A stretch of DNA of 64,000 bases from Serinicoccus profundi. Its GTDB lineage: Bacteria; Actinomycetota; Actinomycetes; Actinomycetales; Dermatophilaceae. Under the pieces are notes generated by a model. It saw nothing but the letters and a program-made list of their open reading frames with translations, was not told where the DNA came from and made no database searches. Both the position numbers and the translations under genes were made by a program. Below are positions 40,969 through 50,214 of the stretch, in pieces. The first letter of the stretch is position 1, and every line of letters begins with the position of its first letter. The stretch covers positions 2,356,001 through 2,420,000 of the forward strand of contig NZ_CP042862.1 of assembly GCF_008001015.1 (NCBI RefSeq), given 5' to 3'.

Positions 40969-42461
40969 GCGACGTAGGTGCCCCGGGAGCGGCGCCGCGC
41001 CCGCATCGCCGCGCGGTCCAGACCGAACTTGCGGCGTGCGAGGAAGCCACCAATGGCCAGACCGCCCGCCAGGCCGAGCCCGGTGGCGATCGCGTCGACG
41101 AAGTAGATCACCGCTTCGGAGACGGTCGCCGGGTCGTTCTGCATGATGACGTAGATCGCGCGGTAGACCGCGAGGCCCGGCAGCAGCGAGACGATCCCGG
41201 CCGTCGCGATGGCCGCCTCCGGCACGTGGAGGGTCCGGAACGCGGCGTAGGCGAGCGCCCCGACGAGCGCCGCCGCGAACGCGACACCGACGGGAGTCGC
41301 CAGCCCCACGAAGAGTCCGACCTCGAGCACCAGCCAGGCCGGCACGGCGACCCCCACGCTGATGAGCGTGGCACGGGTGCCGGAGTAGGTGCTGAGGCAG
41401 AACCCCAGGGCGATGAGCATCGCTCCGACCGTCGAGATGAGCGGGGTGCCACCCAGCATGACGATGGGTGAGACCTCCATCGACACCCCGAACCACCGGG
41501 AGATCCCCATGACCATCGCGACCCCGACCGCGATGCCCAGGGTCATCATGACGACCTCGAGACCACGGGCGCCGGCCGTCACGTAGTAGCCGTCGATCGC
41601 GTCCTGCGCGGCGCCCAGGACCCCCAGCCCCGCCAGGAGGACGACGATGCCGGAGATGACGACCACCGAGGGTGTCTCCCGGCCGACGGCATACATGATG
41701 AGCGCGATGCCGGTGGGGATGGCCGCGCTGAGGACCTGGGTGAAGAAGGCGGCGATCCCCCAGATGTAGAGGACGCGCTGCACCCGGTCGACGACGGCCG
41801 CCGAGACGGCCGCCACGGCCCACATCAGCGGGCCGGCCCCGAAGAGCATGACGACGCCGACCGACATGATCGCCGCGCCCGCGGTGACGACCCAGCGGCG
41901 GTACGGGTGGGGCGAGGAGAGCAGCGACGTGAGCTGGGCCCGGGCGGAGTCGACGTCCATCGAGGGACCCTCGCTGCTGGCCTCGGCCGAGCGGATGATG
42001 GAGTCGATGTGCTCCTGCACGGCCTCGAGCCGGGTGTAGTCCGGCGCCCGGTCGGTGATGACGCGCATGACGGTGAGGGAGTCCTCGTCCACGCCGCGGT
42101 GCACCGACACCGAGATCGAGGTGTAGGTGATGTCGATGTGCATCGAGCGGATGCCGTAGGCGTGCCCGAGCCGCAGGACGATGGCCACCGTGTCGGCGGC
42201 CGAGGCACCGGTGGACAGCAGCGCCTCGCCGACGCGCAGCGCGAGGTCGCAGACGGCTCGGGCGTGCCGTTGGCTGGCCTGATCGGCATCGGTCCGGATG
42301 CCCAGCGCCTTGGTCGGCGGCGAGCTGGACCGGACGACGTGCACGGCGGCATCCTTGAGGTGCCGACCGAGACGGGCTGCGGGGATCAGTTGCGGGCGGG
42401 CGATCCGCTGGGGACCGGTCACCTCGCCGGGCATGCTGGTCAGAGGGGTGTACTCGCTCAT
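40959..42461 (-). CDS. thrE: ThrE-type threonine/serine exporter
   Basis: 500 residues. An N-terminal ThrE domain (about 65-320) with DLALRVGEALLSTGASAADT and the conserved MHIDITYTSISVS strand precedes about ten membrane helices; the C-terminal half is the second ThrE_2/DUF3815 unit. Both units are fused in one chain, as in Corynebacterium ThrE. It exports small hydroxylated amino acids by proton exchange. ATG 42461 has TAGGCT eight bases upstream, so the leader is minimal. Confidence 0.9.
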   Translation of the reverse strand: MSEYTPLTSMPGEVTGPQRIARPQLIPAARLGRHLKDAAVHVVRSSSPPTKALGIRTDADQASQRHARAVCDLALRVGEALLSTGASAADTVAIVLRLGHAYGIRSMHIDITYTSISVSVHRGVDEDSLTVMRVITDRAPDYTRLEAVQEHIDSIIRSAEASSEGPSMDVDSARAQLTSLLSSPHPYRRWVVTAGAAIMSVGVVMLFGAGPLMWAVAAVSAAVVDRVQRVLYIWGIAAFFTQVLSAAIPTGIALIMYAVGRETPSVVVISGIVVLLAGLGVLGAAQDAIDGYYVTAGARGLEVVMMTLGIAVGVAMVMGISRWFGVSMEVSPIVMLGGTPLISTVGAMLIALGFCLSTYSGTRATLISVGVAVPAWLVLEVGLFVGLATPVGVAFAAALVGALAYAAFRTLHVPEAAIATAGIVSLLPGLAVYRAIYVIMQNDPATVSEAVIYFVDAIATGLGLAGGLAIGGFLARRKFGLDRAAMRARRRSRGTYVAEP

Positions 42462-42532
42462 CGGGGACCAGCCTAGGGCTCCCGGCTGACCGTCCGCTCG
42501 GTGATCCCTGGGCACCACCTACGATGAGCCGG

Positions 42533-44047
42533 GTGAGTGAGAAGCAGCACAAGGCAGAGCACCGGAACCGTCCGACGGGCGAGGCCTTCATGGCCTTCAT
42601 GCGCGAGGGGTGGGCACCCCGCGGGAGCGACCTCCCCGAGCTGACCCAGGCGGCGCGGTATGCCGCCGACCGGCGTCGCGCGGTCTCCACCGCCTTCCCC
42701 GGCGAGCGTCTGGTCATCCCCGCGGGCGGCCTGAAGATCCGCAGCAACGACACCGACTACGTCTTCCGCCCGCACAGCGCGTTCGCCCACCTCACCGGGC
42801 TCGGGGCGGACCGCGAGCCCGATGCCGTGCTCGTGCTCGACCCGCTGCCCTCCGGCGAGGGGCACGAGGCGACCCTCTTCTTCCTCCCGCTCGCCGACCG
42901 TGACAGCGAGGAGTTCTTCGCCGACTCGCGCTCCGGCGAGTTCTGGGTGGGCTCGCGCCCCACGCTCGCCTCCGCCGCCGCCGAGCTCGGCCTGGCCACC
43001 CGGCACCTGTCGGAGCTCCCCGACGCGGTGGCCAAGGACGTCGGCCCCTCCAATCTGGCCCTCCGGGTGGTCCGGGACGCCGACCGGGAGGTGGCAGCCA
43101 CCGTCGACCGGGTGCGTGAGCAGTCGGGGCTCGGCGCGCAGGGTGAGGTGGAGGCCCTCGAGGAGGCCGACCTCGAGCTGACCCGGAGCCTGTCGACCAT
43201 GCGGATGGTCAAGGACGCCTGGGAGGTCGAGCAGATGCAGGAGGCCGTCGACGCGACGGCCGTCGCCTTCGACGCCGTGCTCGAGAATCTCCCCGAGGCG
43301 GTCCGCCGGGGCCGCGGCGAGCGCTGGGTGGAGGGCGTCTTCGGGCTGCACGCACGGCATACCGGCAACGGGGTGGGGTATGACTCGATCTGCGCGGCCG
43401 GTGACCATGCGACGACGCTGCACTGGATCCGCAACACCGGCGAGATCCACGAGGGCGAGCTGCTGCTGCTCGACGCCGGCGTGGAGACCGATGCGCTCTA
43501 CACCGCCGACGTCACCCGCACCGTGCCGGTGTCGGGCCGTTTCACCGAGCCGCAGCGACGGGTCTACGAGGCCGTCCTGGAGGCGCAGGAGGCCGGCCTG
43601 GCCGCCGTGCGGCCCGGCAACCGCTTCAAGGACGTCCACGCGGCCGCCATCGAGGTCATCGCCCGCCACCTGCTGGAGTGGGGCCTGCTGCCGGACGACG
43701 TCACGCTCGAGCAGACCCTGGACGCCGAGCAGGGGCAGTTCCACCGCCGGTGGATGGTCCACGGCACCAGCCACCACCTGGGCATCGACGTGCACGACTG
43801 CGCGCAGGCGCTGCGGGAGGACTACGTCGACGCCGAGCTGCGCGAGGGCATGGTGCTGACCGTGGAGCCCGGGCTGTACTTCAAGGCCGACGACCTGCTC
43901 GTCCCGGAGGAGCTGCGCGGGATCGGCGTCCGCATCGAGGACGACGTCGTCGTCACCGCGGACGGTATGCGCAACCTCTCGGCCATGCTGCCGCGCACGG
44001 TGCCCGAGGTCGAGGCCTGGGTCCAGGCCGGCGGCCGACGGGACTGA
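42533..44047 (+). CDS. pepP: Xaa-Pro aminopeptidase (M24B, PepP)
   Basis: About 504 residues. An N-terminal aminopeptidase-P domain (RSNDTDYVFRPHSAFAHLTG) is followed by a pita-bread catalytic domain with the dimetal ligands in LLLLDAGVETDALYTADVTRT (two Asp), HHLGIDVHD (His), MVLTVEPGLYF (Glu) and RIEDDVVVT (Glu). It removes residues N-terminal to proline. GTG 42533 lies seven bases after TACGAT and is preferred as a leaderless start; an ATG nine bases upstream is inside that element. Confidence 0.94.
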   Translation: MSEKQHKAEHRNRPTGEAFMAFMREGWAPRGSDLPELTQAARYAADRRRAVSTAFPGERLVIPAGGLKIRSNDTDYVFRPHSAFAHLTGLGADREPDAVLVLDPLPSGEGHEATLFFLPLADRDSEEFFADSRSGEFWVGSRPTLASAAAELGLATRHLSELPDAVAKDVGPSNLALRVVRDADREVAATVDRVREQSGLGAQGEVEALEEADLELTRSLSTMRMVKDAWEVEQMQEAVDATAVAFDAVLENLPEAVRRGRGERWVEGVFGLHARHTGNGVGYDSICAAGDHATTLHWIRNTGEIHEGELLLLDAGVETDALYTADVTRTVPVSGRFTEPQRRVYEAVLEAQEAGLAAVRPGNRFKDVHAAAIEVIARHLLEWGLLPDDVTLEQTLDAEQGQFHRRWMVHGTSHHLGIDVHDCAQALREDYVDAELREGMVLTVEPGLYFKADDLLVPEELRGIGVRIEDDVVVTADGMRNLSAMLPRTVPEVEAWVQAGGRRD

Positions 44048-44054
44048 GGGCGGC

Positions 44055-44552
44055 TCAGGCCAGCCCGCGGCGGTCGAGCAGGTCACGCGCCTGCTCCAGG
44101 AGCTTGTGCTCGGTGAGCACCTCGTAGCGGGTGGCGACGACCTGCGTCACCGAGGTGAAGTCGCGGCGACCGCGGGTGAAGGCATAGCCGATGAGGCCCC
44201 AGACCAGCCCGAAGACGGCACCGAACACGGCGGTCCAGAGGACGGTCATGAGGGCGTCCTGCGGTGCCGCGAAGAGGGCGAAGATGAGACCGACGAAGAG
44301 CCCGAGCCAGACTCCGGACAGCGCACCGCCCAGCGCCACCCGCCCGGTGGTGAGGCGGCCGGTCACGCGCTCGACCTGCTTGAGGTCGGTCCCGACGATG
44401 AGCACCTGGTCGACCGGGAACTCCTGGTCGGAGAGGTAGTCGACGGCCTCCTGGGCCTGGTCGTAGCGCTCGAAGACCCCGATGCTCTTGGGGTAGTCGA
44501 GGTCGAGGGTCGGCCGGGGCAGCGGACGACGGGCGCCGGTGGGAGTAGTCAC
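44055..44552 (-). CDS. General stress protein 17M-like membrane protein
   Basis: 165 residues. The N-terminal domain (YPKSIGVFERYDQAQEAVD to VERVTGRLT) matches the general-stress-protein 17M-type fold (PF11181), followed by a glycine-rich two-helix membrane segment (about 78-130) and a short C-terminal tail with VATRYEVL. Function unknown; relatives are stress induced. GTG 44552 has CACAAT six bases upstream. It is convergent with pepP, seven bases apart. Confidence 0.8.
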   Translation of the reverse strand: MTTPTGARRPLPRPTLDLDYPKSIGVFERYDQAQEAVDYLSDQEFPVDQVLIVGTDLKQVERVTGRLTTGRVALGGALSGVWLGLFVGLIFALFAAPQDALMTVLWTAVFGAVFGLVWGLIGYAFTRGRRDFTSVTQVVATRYEVLTEHKLLEQARDLLDRRGLA

Positions 44553-44643
44553 CTGCTCATTGTGCCTACGCCTGGGCCCCCTGCGCCATCCCGGTCGCCT
44601 CGGCTGAACTCCCGGAGCAGGCCCGCGACGTATCCTTCCTGGG

Positions 44644-45927
44644 GTGAGCACCCACCGCGTCTTCGTCGCCCGACTGAACGGCTTGAGCGTCTTCGACCCG
44701 CTGGGCGACGAGGTCGGACGCGTGCGCGACATCGTCGTGACGCTCACCACGCGGTCGGCCTCGCAGGGCCCCCGGGTCATCGGCCTGGTCGTCGAGGTGC
44801 CGGGCCGCCGCCGCGTGTTCGTGCCCATCACCCGGGTGACCTCCATCGACGCCGGACAGGTGATCACGACCGGGCTGGTCAACATGCGACGTTTCGAGCA
44901 GCGGGCCGGTGAGACCCTGGTCGTCGGTGAGCTCTTCGACCGCCAGGTCACCGTGAGCGACGGCGAGGACCGCCACCCGGCCGTGGTCGAGGACATGGCG
45001 ATGGACCAGCAGCGGGGCGGCGACTGGCGGATCACCAAGATCTTCGTCCGCAAGGGCCGGGACGAGGCACCCCGCCGCGGCCTGCTGCGGCGTCGACGTG
45101 GCGAGACGCTGCTGGCTGACATCGAGGCCGTGGACGGGCTGCAGGAGCAGGGGCCGCCCCAGGCGGCGACCGCCCTGCTCGAGGCCTACGAGGACCTCAA
45201 GCCGCAGGACCTCGCCGAGGCGATCCACGACCTGTCCGCGAAGCGCCGGGCGGAGGTGGCCGACGCGCTGGACGACGAGACCCTCGCCGACGTGCTGGAG
45301 GAGCTGCCCGACGACGACCGGATGGAGATCCTCACCCACCTGCCGACCGAGCGCGCCGCGGACATCCTCGAGGTGATGCAGCCCGACGACGCGACCGACC
45401 TGCTCTCCGACCTCCCCGAGGCGGTCCAGGAGGAGCTGCTCGCCCTCATGGAGCCCGACGAGGCCGCCGACCTGCGCCGCCTGCTGACCTACGACGAGAA
45501 CACCGCGGGCGGTCTCATGACCACCGAGCCGGTCATCCTCGGGCCGGAGGCCAGCATCGCCGAGGCGCTGGCCCTGGTCCGGCGCGAGGAGCTGCACCCC
45601 GCGACCGCCTCGCTCGTTTACGTCACCCGTCCGCCCCACGAGACCCCCACCGGGCGTCTCCTCGGCAGCATCCACATCCAGCGGCTGCTGCGCGAGGCTC
45701 CGCACCAGCCGGTCGGCTCGATCCTCGACACCGACATCGACCCCGTCTCCCCCGGCGCGAGCCTGGGTATGGTCACCCGCGCCCTGGCGACCTACAACCT
45801 CGTGGCACTCCCGGTGGCCGACCCCGAGGGTCGGCTGCTGGGCGCGGTCACGGTCGATGACGTGCTGGACCACATCCTCCCCGACGACTGGCGCGAGGCC
45901 GACCTGACGGAGGCCGAGGATGTCTGA
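44644..45927 (+). CDS. MgtE N-domain and CBS-pair protein without transport domain
   Basis: 427 residues. A PRC-barrel-like start (GDEVGRVRDIVV), a superhelical MgtE N domain (about 180-285) with repeating ELPDDDRMEIL, LPTERAADILEVM and LPEAVQEELL units, then two CBS domains (ENTAGGLMTTEPVIL and SLGMVTRALATYNLVALPV). The five-helix Mg channel of true MgtE is missing; by position it matches Rv1232c. It is likely a Mg or nucleotide sensor, perhaps for the DUF1003 protein encoded next with an 8-base overlap. GTG 44644 has TATCCT seven bases upstream (leaderless type). Confidence 0.9.
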   Translation: MSTHRVFVARLNGLSVFDPLGDEVGRVRDIVVTLTTRSASQGPRVIGLVVEVPGRRRVFVPITRVTSIDAGQVITTGLVNMRRFEQRAGETLVVGELFDRQVTVSDGEDRHPAVVEDMAMDQQRGGDWRITKIFVRKGRDEAPRRGLLRRRRGETLLADIEAVDGLQEQGPPQAATALLEAYEDLKPQDLAEAIHDLSAKRRAEVADALDDETLADVLEELPDDDRMEILTHLPTERAADILEVMQPDDATDLLSDLPEAVQEELLALMEPDEAADLRRLLTYDENTAGGLMTTEPVILGPEASIAEALALVRREELHPATASLVYVTRPPHETPTGRLLGSIHIQRLLREAPHQPVGSILDTDIDPVSPGASLGMVTRALATYNLVALPVADPEGRLLGAVTVDDVLDHILPDDWREADLTEAEDV

Positions 45928-46534
45928 GCCCACCCGTCACACCGCGCGCTCGCGCGGGGGCAGCCGCAGCGCGGCCGAGGCCAAGACCAGCGGCCCCCGG
46001 CTGGACCAGCCGCTGGTCAAGCAGTCCCGATGGATGCCGCAGGCGCGGATGGACCCCGAGGTCTTCGGCGCCTTCGCCGAGCGCTTCGCCCGGTTCATGG
46101 GCACCGCGCGCTTCCTGGTCTGGATGACGTTGTTCGTCCTCGTCTGGATCGCCTGGAACACCGTGCTGCCCGCCGGCGCGCGCTTCGACCCCTACGCCTT
46201 CATCTTCCTCACCCTCATGCTGAGCCTCCAGGCCTCCTACGCCGCGCCGCTGATCCTGCTGGCGCAGAACCGTCAGGACGACCGGGACAAGGTGCAGATG
46301 GGTCAGGACCGCGCCCGCGACGAGCGCACCCAGGCCGACACCGAGTTCCTCACCCGCGAGGTCGCCGCGCTGCGACTCGCGATGCGGGACGTCGCCACCC
46401 GTGACTTCGTCCGCTCCGAGCTGCGCGACCTGCTCGAGGAGCTGCGGGAGCAGGACCGCGCCGAGGCCGAGGACCCCCGCGGGCAGGACGCCGGTGATCG
46501 CGACCCCGGCGGCCGTCGGGGTCGCTCCGGCTGA
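45920..46534 (+). CDS. DUF1003 membrane protein
   Basis: 204 residues. Two close membrane helices (FLVWMTLFVLVWIAWNTVL and FIFLTLMLSLQASYAAPLIL) are followed by QNRQDDRDKVQ and a charged coiled-coil tail, the family layout. Function unknown; some relatives are called cyclic-nucleotide-binding or magnesium-linked. The ATG overlaps the end of the MgtE-N/CBS gene by 8 bases, so the two are translationally coupled and probably one system. Confidence 0.88.
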   Translation: MSEPTRHTARSRGGSRSAAEAKTSGPRLDQPLVKQSRWMPQARMDPEVFGAFAERFARFMGTARFLVWMTLFVLVWIAWNTVLPAGARFDPYAFIFLTLMLSLQASYAAPLILLAQNRQDDRDKVQMGQDRARDERTQADTEFLTREVAALRLAMRDVATRDFVRSELRDLLEELREQDRAEAEDPRGQDAGDRDPGGRRGRSG

Positions 46535-46593
46535 GGCCGCACGGCACCGACCGGGCGTCGGGCCGGCCCGGACCGGCGCCTACCATGGTGGGT

Positions 46594-47739
46594 ATGCCCG
46601 TCCCCAGCACCGACGCCCTGCACGCTGCCCTCGCCCGTGTCAACGACCCCGAGATCAAGAAGCCGATCACCGAGCTCGGGATGCTCGAGGCCGTGGACGC
46701 CACCGAGGACGGGCACGTCCAGGTCACCGTGCTGCTCACCGTCCCGGGCTGCCCGCTCAAGGACACCATCACCCGTGACGTCACGGCTGCGGTGAGCGAG
46801 GTCGAGCACGTGACCGGCGTCGACGTCCGGCTCGGGGTCATGAGCGATGAGCAGCGCGGCGCCCTGCGCGACCAGCTGCGGGGCGGCCAGGCCGAGCGGG
46901 AGATCCCCTTCGCCCGGCCCGACTCCCTCACCACGGTGTATGCCGTCGCCTCCGGCAAGGGTGGCGTCGGGAAGTCGTCGGTGACGGTCAACCTGGCGGT
47001 GGCCCTCGCCGACGAAGGGCTGCGGGTCGGCGTCGTGGACGCCGACATCTACGGCTTCTCCGTGCCGCGCATGATGGGCATCACCCAGCCCCCGACCCAG
47101 GTCGACGACATGATCCTGCCGCCGGTCGCCGAGCCGAGCGGGGTCAAGGTCATCTCCATCGGGATGTTCGTCCCCGGCAACCAGCCCGTCGTGTGGCGTG
47201 GTCCCATGCTGCACCGCGCCATGCAGCAGTTCCTCGGCGACGTCTACTGGGGCGACCTCGACGTGCTCCTGCTCGACCTCCCGCCGGGCACCGGCGACAT
47301 CGCGATCACGGTGGCCCAGCTGCTGCCGAGCAGCGAGCTGCTCGTGGTCACGACCCCGCAGCAGGCTGCCGCCGAGGTCGCCGAGCGCGCGGGCGCCATC
47401 GCGCTGCAGACCCACCAGCGGCTGGCCGGGGTCATCGAGAACATGTCCTGGCTCGAGCTGCCCGACGGCACGCGGACCGAGCTCTTCGGCAGCGGTGGGG
47501 GCCAGGCCGTCGCCAACTCCCTCTCCCGCTCGATCGGTGCGCAGGTGCCCCTGCTGGGTCAGATCCCCCTGGACGTGGCCCTTCGCGAGGGCGGTGACCA
47601 CGGCGCGCCCGTCGTCGCGACGGACGGCCCCGACTCCCCCGCCGCCACCGCGTTGCGCGGCGTCGCCCGTCAGCTGGCCCGCCGCGGCCGTGGGCTCGCC
47701 GGCCGCAAGCTCGGCATCACCCCCACCGTCCGGGCCTGA
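46594..47739 (+). CDS. mrp: Iron-sulfur carrier ATPase Mrp/ApbC
   Basis: About 381 residues. The N-terminal MIP18/DUF59 domain (PEIKKPITELGMLEAV; VLLTVPGCPLKDTI) is fused to a deviant Walker A P-loop ATPase (SGKGGVGKSSVTVNLAVALA), with VVDADIYGFSVPRMMG and LLLDLPPGTGDIAI. The usual C-terminal CxxC is not evident: the region reads GVIENMSWLELPDGT, as is common in actinobacterial Mrp. It transfers Fe-S clusters to apoproteins. ATG 46594 has TACCAT seven bases upstream (leaderless type); an ATG at 46585 lies inside that element. Confidence 0.93.
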   Translation: MPVPSTDALHAALARVNDPEIKKPITELGMLEAVDATEDGHVQVTVLLTVPGCPLKDTITRDVTAAVSEVEHVTGVDVRLGVMSDEQRGALRDQLRGGQAEREIPFARPDSLTTVYAVASGKGGVGKSSVTVNLAVALADEGLRVGVVDADIYGFSVPRMMGITQPPTQVDDMILPPVAEPSGVKVISIGMFVPGNQPVVWRGPMLHRAMQQFLGDVYWGDLDVLLLDLPPGTGDIAITVAQLLPSSELLVVTTPQQAAAEVAERAGAIALQTHQRLAGVIENMSWLELPDGTRTELFGSGGGQAVANSLSRSIGAQVPLLGQIPLDVALREGGDHGAPVVATDGPDSPAATALRGVARQLARRGRGLAGRKLGITPTVRA

Positions 47740-47854
47740 TCCATACCGGGGCGGCGGGCCTGCCCCGTGCACGAGCGCGCCCGCCTGCGGCCGGGCTAGT
47801 GCAGCTCGACCTCCCAGTCCTCGAGCTCAGGAACTACCGCGCCCACACACCCGG

Positions 47855-48259
47855 TCAGGTCGCGTCGGTGTCGTAGGGCGTGGGCCTCGTCGGGTCGAAG
47901 CGCGTGCCGGAGGCCGGGGCCATGCGGGCCGAGACCGGTTTGACCGACGGTTGCGCCTTCGCGCTCGTCGAGGCCGTGGTCGAGGAGCTCGCGGACGAGC
48001 TCCTCGGCTCGGTCAGGGCCTCCCGGACGATCCGCCGCGGGTCATACTGCCGAGGGTCCAGCTGCTGCCAGTCGATGTCGTCGAAACCGGGCCCGAGCTC
48101 GTCACGCAGCTGCCCCTTGGCCCCCTCGGCGAGGTCCCGCAGGTAGCGCACGCCCTGGCCGAGCTTGGCGGCATACCCGGGCAGCCGGGTCGGGCCGAGG
48201 ATGATGAGCGCGGCCAGGATGAGCAGCAGGATCTCGCCACCCGCGAAGTTGCCGATCAC
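47855..48259 (-). CDS. tatB: Twin-arginine translocase subunit TatB
   Basis: 134 residues. One N-terminal membrane helix (EILLLILAALIILGPTRLPGYAAKLG) with the TatB FG/LGP hinge, then an amphipathic helix LRDLAEGAKGQLRDELGP and a Ser/Thr-rich disordered tail. It works with TatA and TatC to export folded proteins. GTG 48259 follows GGAGGAG. The order sigE-htrA-tatB is the classical actinobacterial one. Confidence 0.93.
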   Translation of the reverse strand: MIGNFAGGEILLLILAALIILGPTRLPGYAAKLGQGVRYLRDLAEGAKGQLRDELGPGFDDIDWQQLDPRQYDPRRIVREALTEPRSSSASSSTTASTSAKAQPSVKPVSARMAPASGTRFDPTRPTPYDTDAT

Positions 48260-48320
48260 GCCGCTCCTCCGCTCGCCGGGCCGCGTCGTCCGGCCCGACG
48301 CGCTGTCGCGCCCACCCTAC

Positions 48321-49538
48321 CTAGTCCCCCGAGCCGACCAGCGCGATGCTCACCGTGCGCTCTCGGTCGTCGGCGGTGCGCAGTTCCATCTCCACGGTGT
48401 CGCCGACAGCGTAGGAGCGCAGCACGACGATGAGGTGCTGGGAGTCGCGGATGGTCGTCCCGTCCACGGACACGATGACGTCACCGGGTCGGACACCGGC
48501 GAGGTCGGCGGGCCCGCCAGGGACGACCGGCGGGGCCTCCCCGGCGCTCCCCGACTGGACCCGTGCGCCGTCCCCGGTGTAGGTGAGGTCGACGAGGACC
48601 CCCATGACGGGGTACTCGCTGGTGCCGGTCTCGATGAGCTGGGTGGCCGTGCGGTCGGCCTGCTCGGCCGGGATGGCGAAGCCCAGTCCGATGCTGCCCG
48701 AGGGCCCCCCGAACCCGGCCGCCTGCGGCACCTGCGCGATGGCCGAGTTGACCCCGACGACCTGGCGGGACAGGTCGAGCAGCGGCCCGCCGGAGTTGCC
48801 GGGGTTGATCGCCGCGTCGGTCTGGATGGCGCTGATGTAGCTCGTGCTCTCCTGGGTGTCCCCGGCCACGACCGGTCGGTCCAGCGCCGAGACGATGCCG
48901 CTGGTGACCGTGCTGTCGAGCCCGAGCGGGGCGCCCACCGCGACCACGGTCTGCCCCACCTCGACCTCGTCGGAGTCCGCGAAGGCCAGGGGGGTAAGGT
49001 CGTCGCGCTCCACCTGCAGGACGGCGATGTCGTAGGCCTGATCCGATCCGACCACCTCCGCCTCGAGCGGCTCCTCGCCGGGGAACTCCACGACGATGGG
49101 GTCGTCCTCCCCGGCGGCCTCGATGACGTGGTGGTTGGTGACGAGGTAGCCATCGGCCCGGACGACGAAGCCCGACCCCAGCCCGAGCTCACCGTCCTGA
49201 CCGATCGAGATGAGGGCGACGCTGGGCAGCACGGCCCGGGACAGCCCGCTGATCGTGCCGTCGGACTCCACGGGCTCGACGACGGGGGCGCTGGGCGCGG
49301 CGTCCGCCGACGAGGCGTCGTCCACAGGCTCCGCTGGGCTGGCCTGCGACTGCTCCGGGTCGAGCCGGTCGGCCAGGACGGCACCACCCAGCCCCCCGAT
49401 GAGCCCGCTGATGACCGCGACCAGGACCACCGGGAGGAGGGAGCGGCGGGGAGACCGCCGCGCGACCGGTCGGCTCGGTCCCGGCCCGGGCGGGCGGGGG
49501 GCGCTCTCGACAGCCTGTGGCGCGGTGGGGTCGGTCAT
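48321..49538 (-). CDS. htrA: HtrA/DegP-type membrane serine protease with PDZ domain
   Basis: 405 residues. A cytoplasmic basic N-terminus, one membrane helix (about 33-56), an acidic linker, then a trypsin-like domain with His in VTNHHVIEA, Asp in YDIAVLQV and Ser in NPGNSGGPLLD, and a PDZ domain (GPADLAGVRPGDVIVSVDG). It degrades or refolds damaged envelope proteins. It follows the sigE-like gene by 26 bp. In mycobacteria an anti-sigma gene (rseA) lies between these two; it is absent here. Confidence 0.95.
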   Translation of the reverse strand: MTDPTAPQAVESAPRPPGPGPSRPVARRSPRRSLLPVVLVAVISGLIGGLGGAVLADRLDPEQSQASPAEPVDDASSADAAPSAPVVEPVESDGTISGLSRAVLPSVALISIGQDGELGLGSGFVVRADGYLVTNHHVIEAAGEDDPIVVEFPGEEPLEAEVVGSDQAYDIAVLQVERDDLTPLAFADSDEVEVGQTVVAVGAPLGLDSTVTSGIVSALDRPVVAGDTQESTSYISAIQTDAAINPGNSGGPLLDLSRQVVGVNSAIAQVPQAAGFGGPSGSIGLGFAIPAEQADRTATQLIETGTSEYPVMGVLVDLTYTGDGARVQSGSAGEAPPVVPGGPADLAGVRPGDVIVSVDGTTIRDSQHLIVVLRSYAVGDTVEMELRTADDRERTVSIALVGSGD

Positions 49539-49564
49539 GCCTGCCGATTCTGCCAGCGTCGCCC

Positions 49565-50149
49565 TCAGCCCATCGCAGCGGCCGGTCGGCCGAGGCCGGC
49601 GCCGCTCGCGCGAGCACCCGGGGTCGGCCGACGGTGGGCCAGCGACTGCCGCAGCAGGGCGCGACCGCGGTGGATGCGGGAGCGCACGGTGCCCATCTTG
49701 ATGCCCAGGGTCTGGGCGACCTCCTCATAGGAGTAGCCCTCGATGTCGGAGAGCACCACGGCAGCCCGGAACTGCGGCGGCAGCGCGTTGAGGGCGTCCT
49801 GGATCTCCCCGTCGAGGTGGGTCATGGCGTAGACCTGCTCGGGATCCGTGCCCGTCGCACGCAGCGGCAACCGGGCCGACAGCTCATCGGTGAGGGCGTC
49901 GAAGCGGATGCGCTGACGCCGCCGCACCTTGTCCAGGAAGAGGTTGGTGGTGATGCGGTGCAGCCACCCCTCGAAGGTGCCGGGGCGGAAGGAGTCGAGG
50001 GAGCGGAACACGCGAACGAAGACATCCTGCGTGAGGTCCTCCGCCTCGTGCGGGTCGCCGGTCAGCCGGTAGGCCAGCCGATAGACCCGGGGCGAGTGCT
50101 CGCGCACGATGTCCTCCCAGCTGGGAGGGACCCAGTCCGACGTCGACAT
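49565..50149 (-). CDS. sigE: ECF sigma factor SigE-like, without adjacent anti-sigma
   Basis: 194 residues. Region 2 ([20 protein letters not shown] to [17 protein letters not shown], then [18 protein letters not shown]) and region 4 ([20 protein letters not shown] to [11 protein letters not shown]) match the SigE/RpoE envelope-stress group. It precedes htrA and tatB. No zinc anti-sigma ORF lies in the 26-base gap to htrA or upstream, so control must come from elsewhere or from the sigma factor itself. The region 4 tail after [13 protein letters not shown] is short and flexible. Confidence 0.93.
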   Translation of the reverse strand: MSTSDWVPPSWEDIVREHSPRVYRLAYRLTGDPHEAEDLTQDVFVRVFRSLDSFRPGTFEGWLHRITTNLFLDKVRRRQRIRFDALTDELSARLPLRATGTDPEQVYAMTHLDGEIQDALNALPPQFRAAVVLSDIEGYSYEEVAQTLGIKMGTVRSRIHRGRALLRQSLAHRRPTPGARASGAGLGRPAAAMG

Positions 50150-50214
50150 GGGTCAAGGCTGCCAGGAGCGGCTGGGAGGAGGCTGGACGATGCGGGCGGG
50201 ATAGGCTACGGCCC

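Noticed and set aside
47740-47854. Small gene between mrp and tatB
   Set aside because: No ORF with a ribosome site or recognisable product; only a short imperfect hairpin (CGGGGC/GCCCCG at 47747-47767) that may aid termination.
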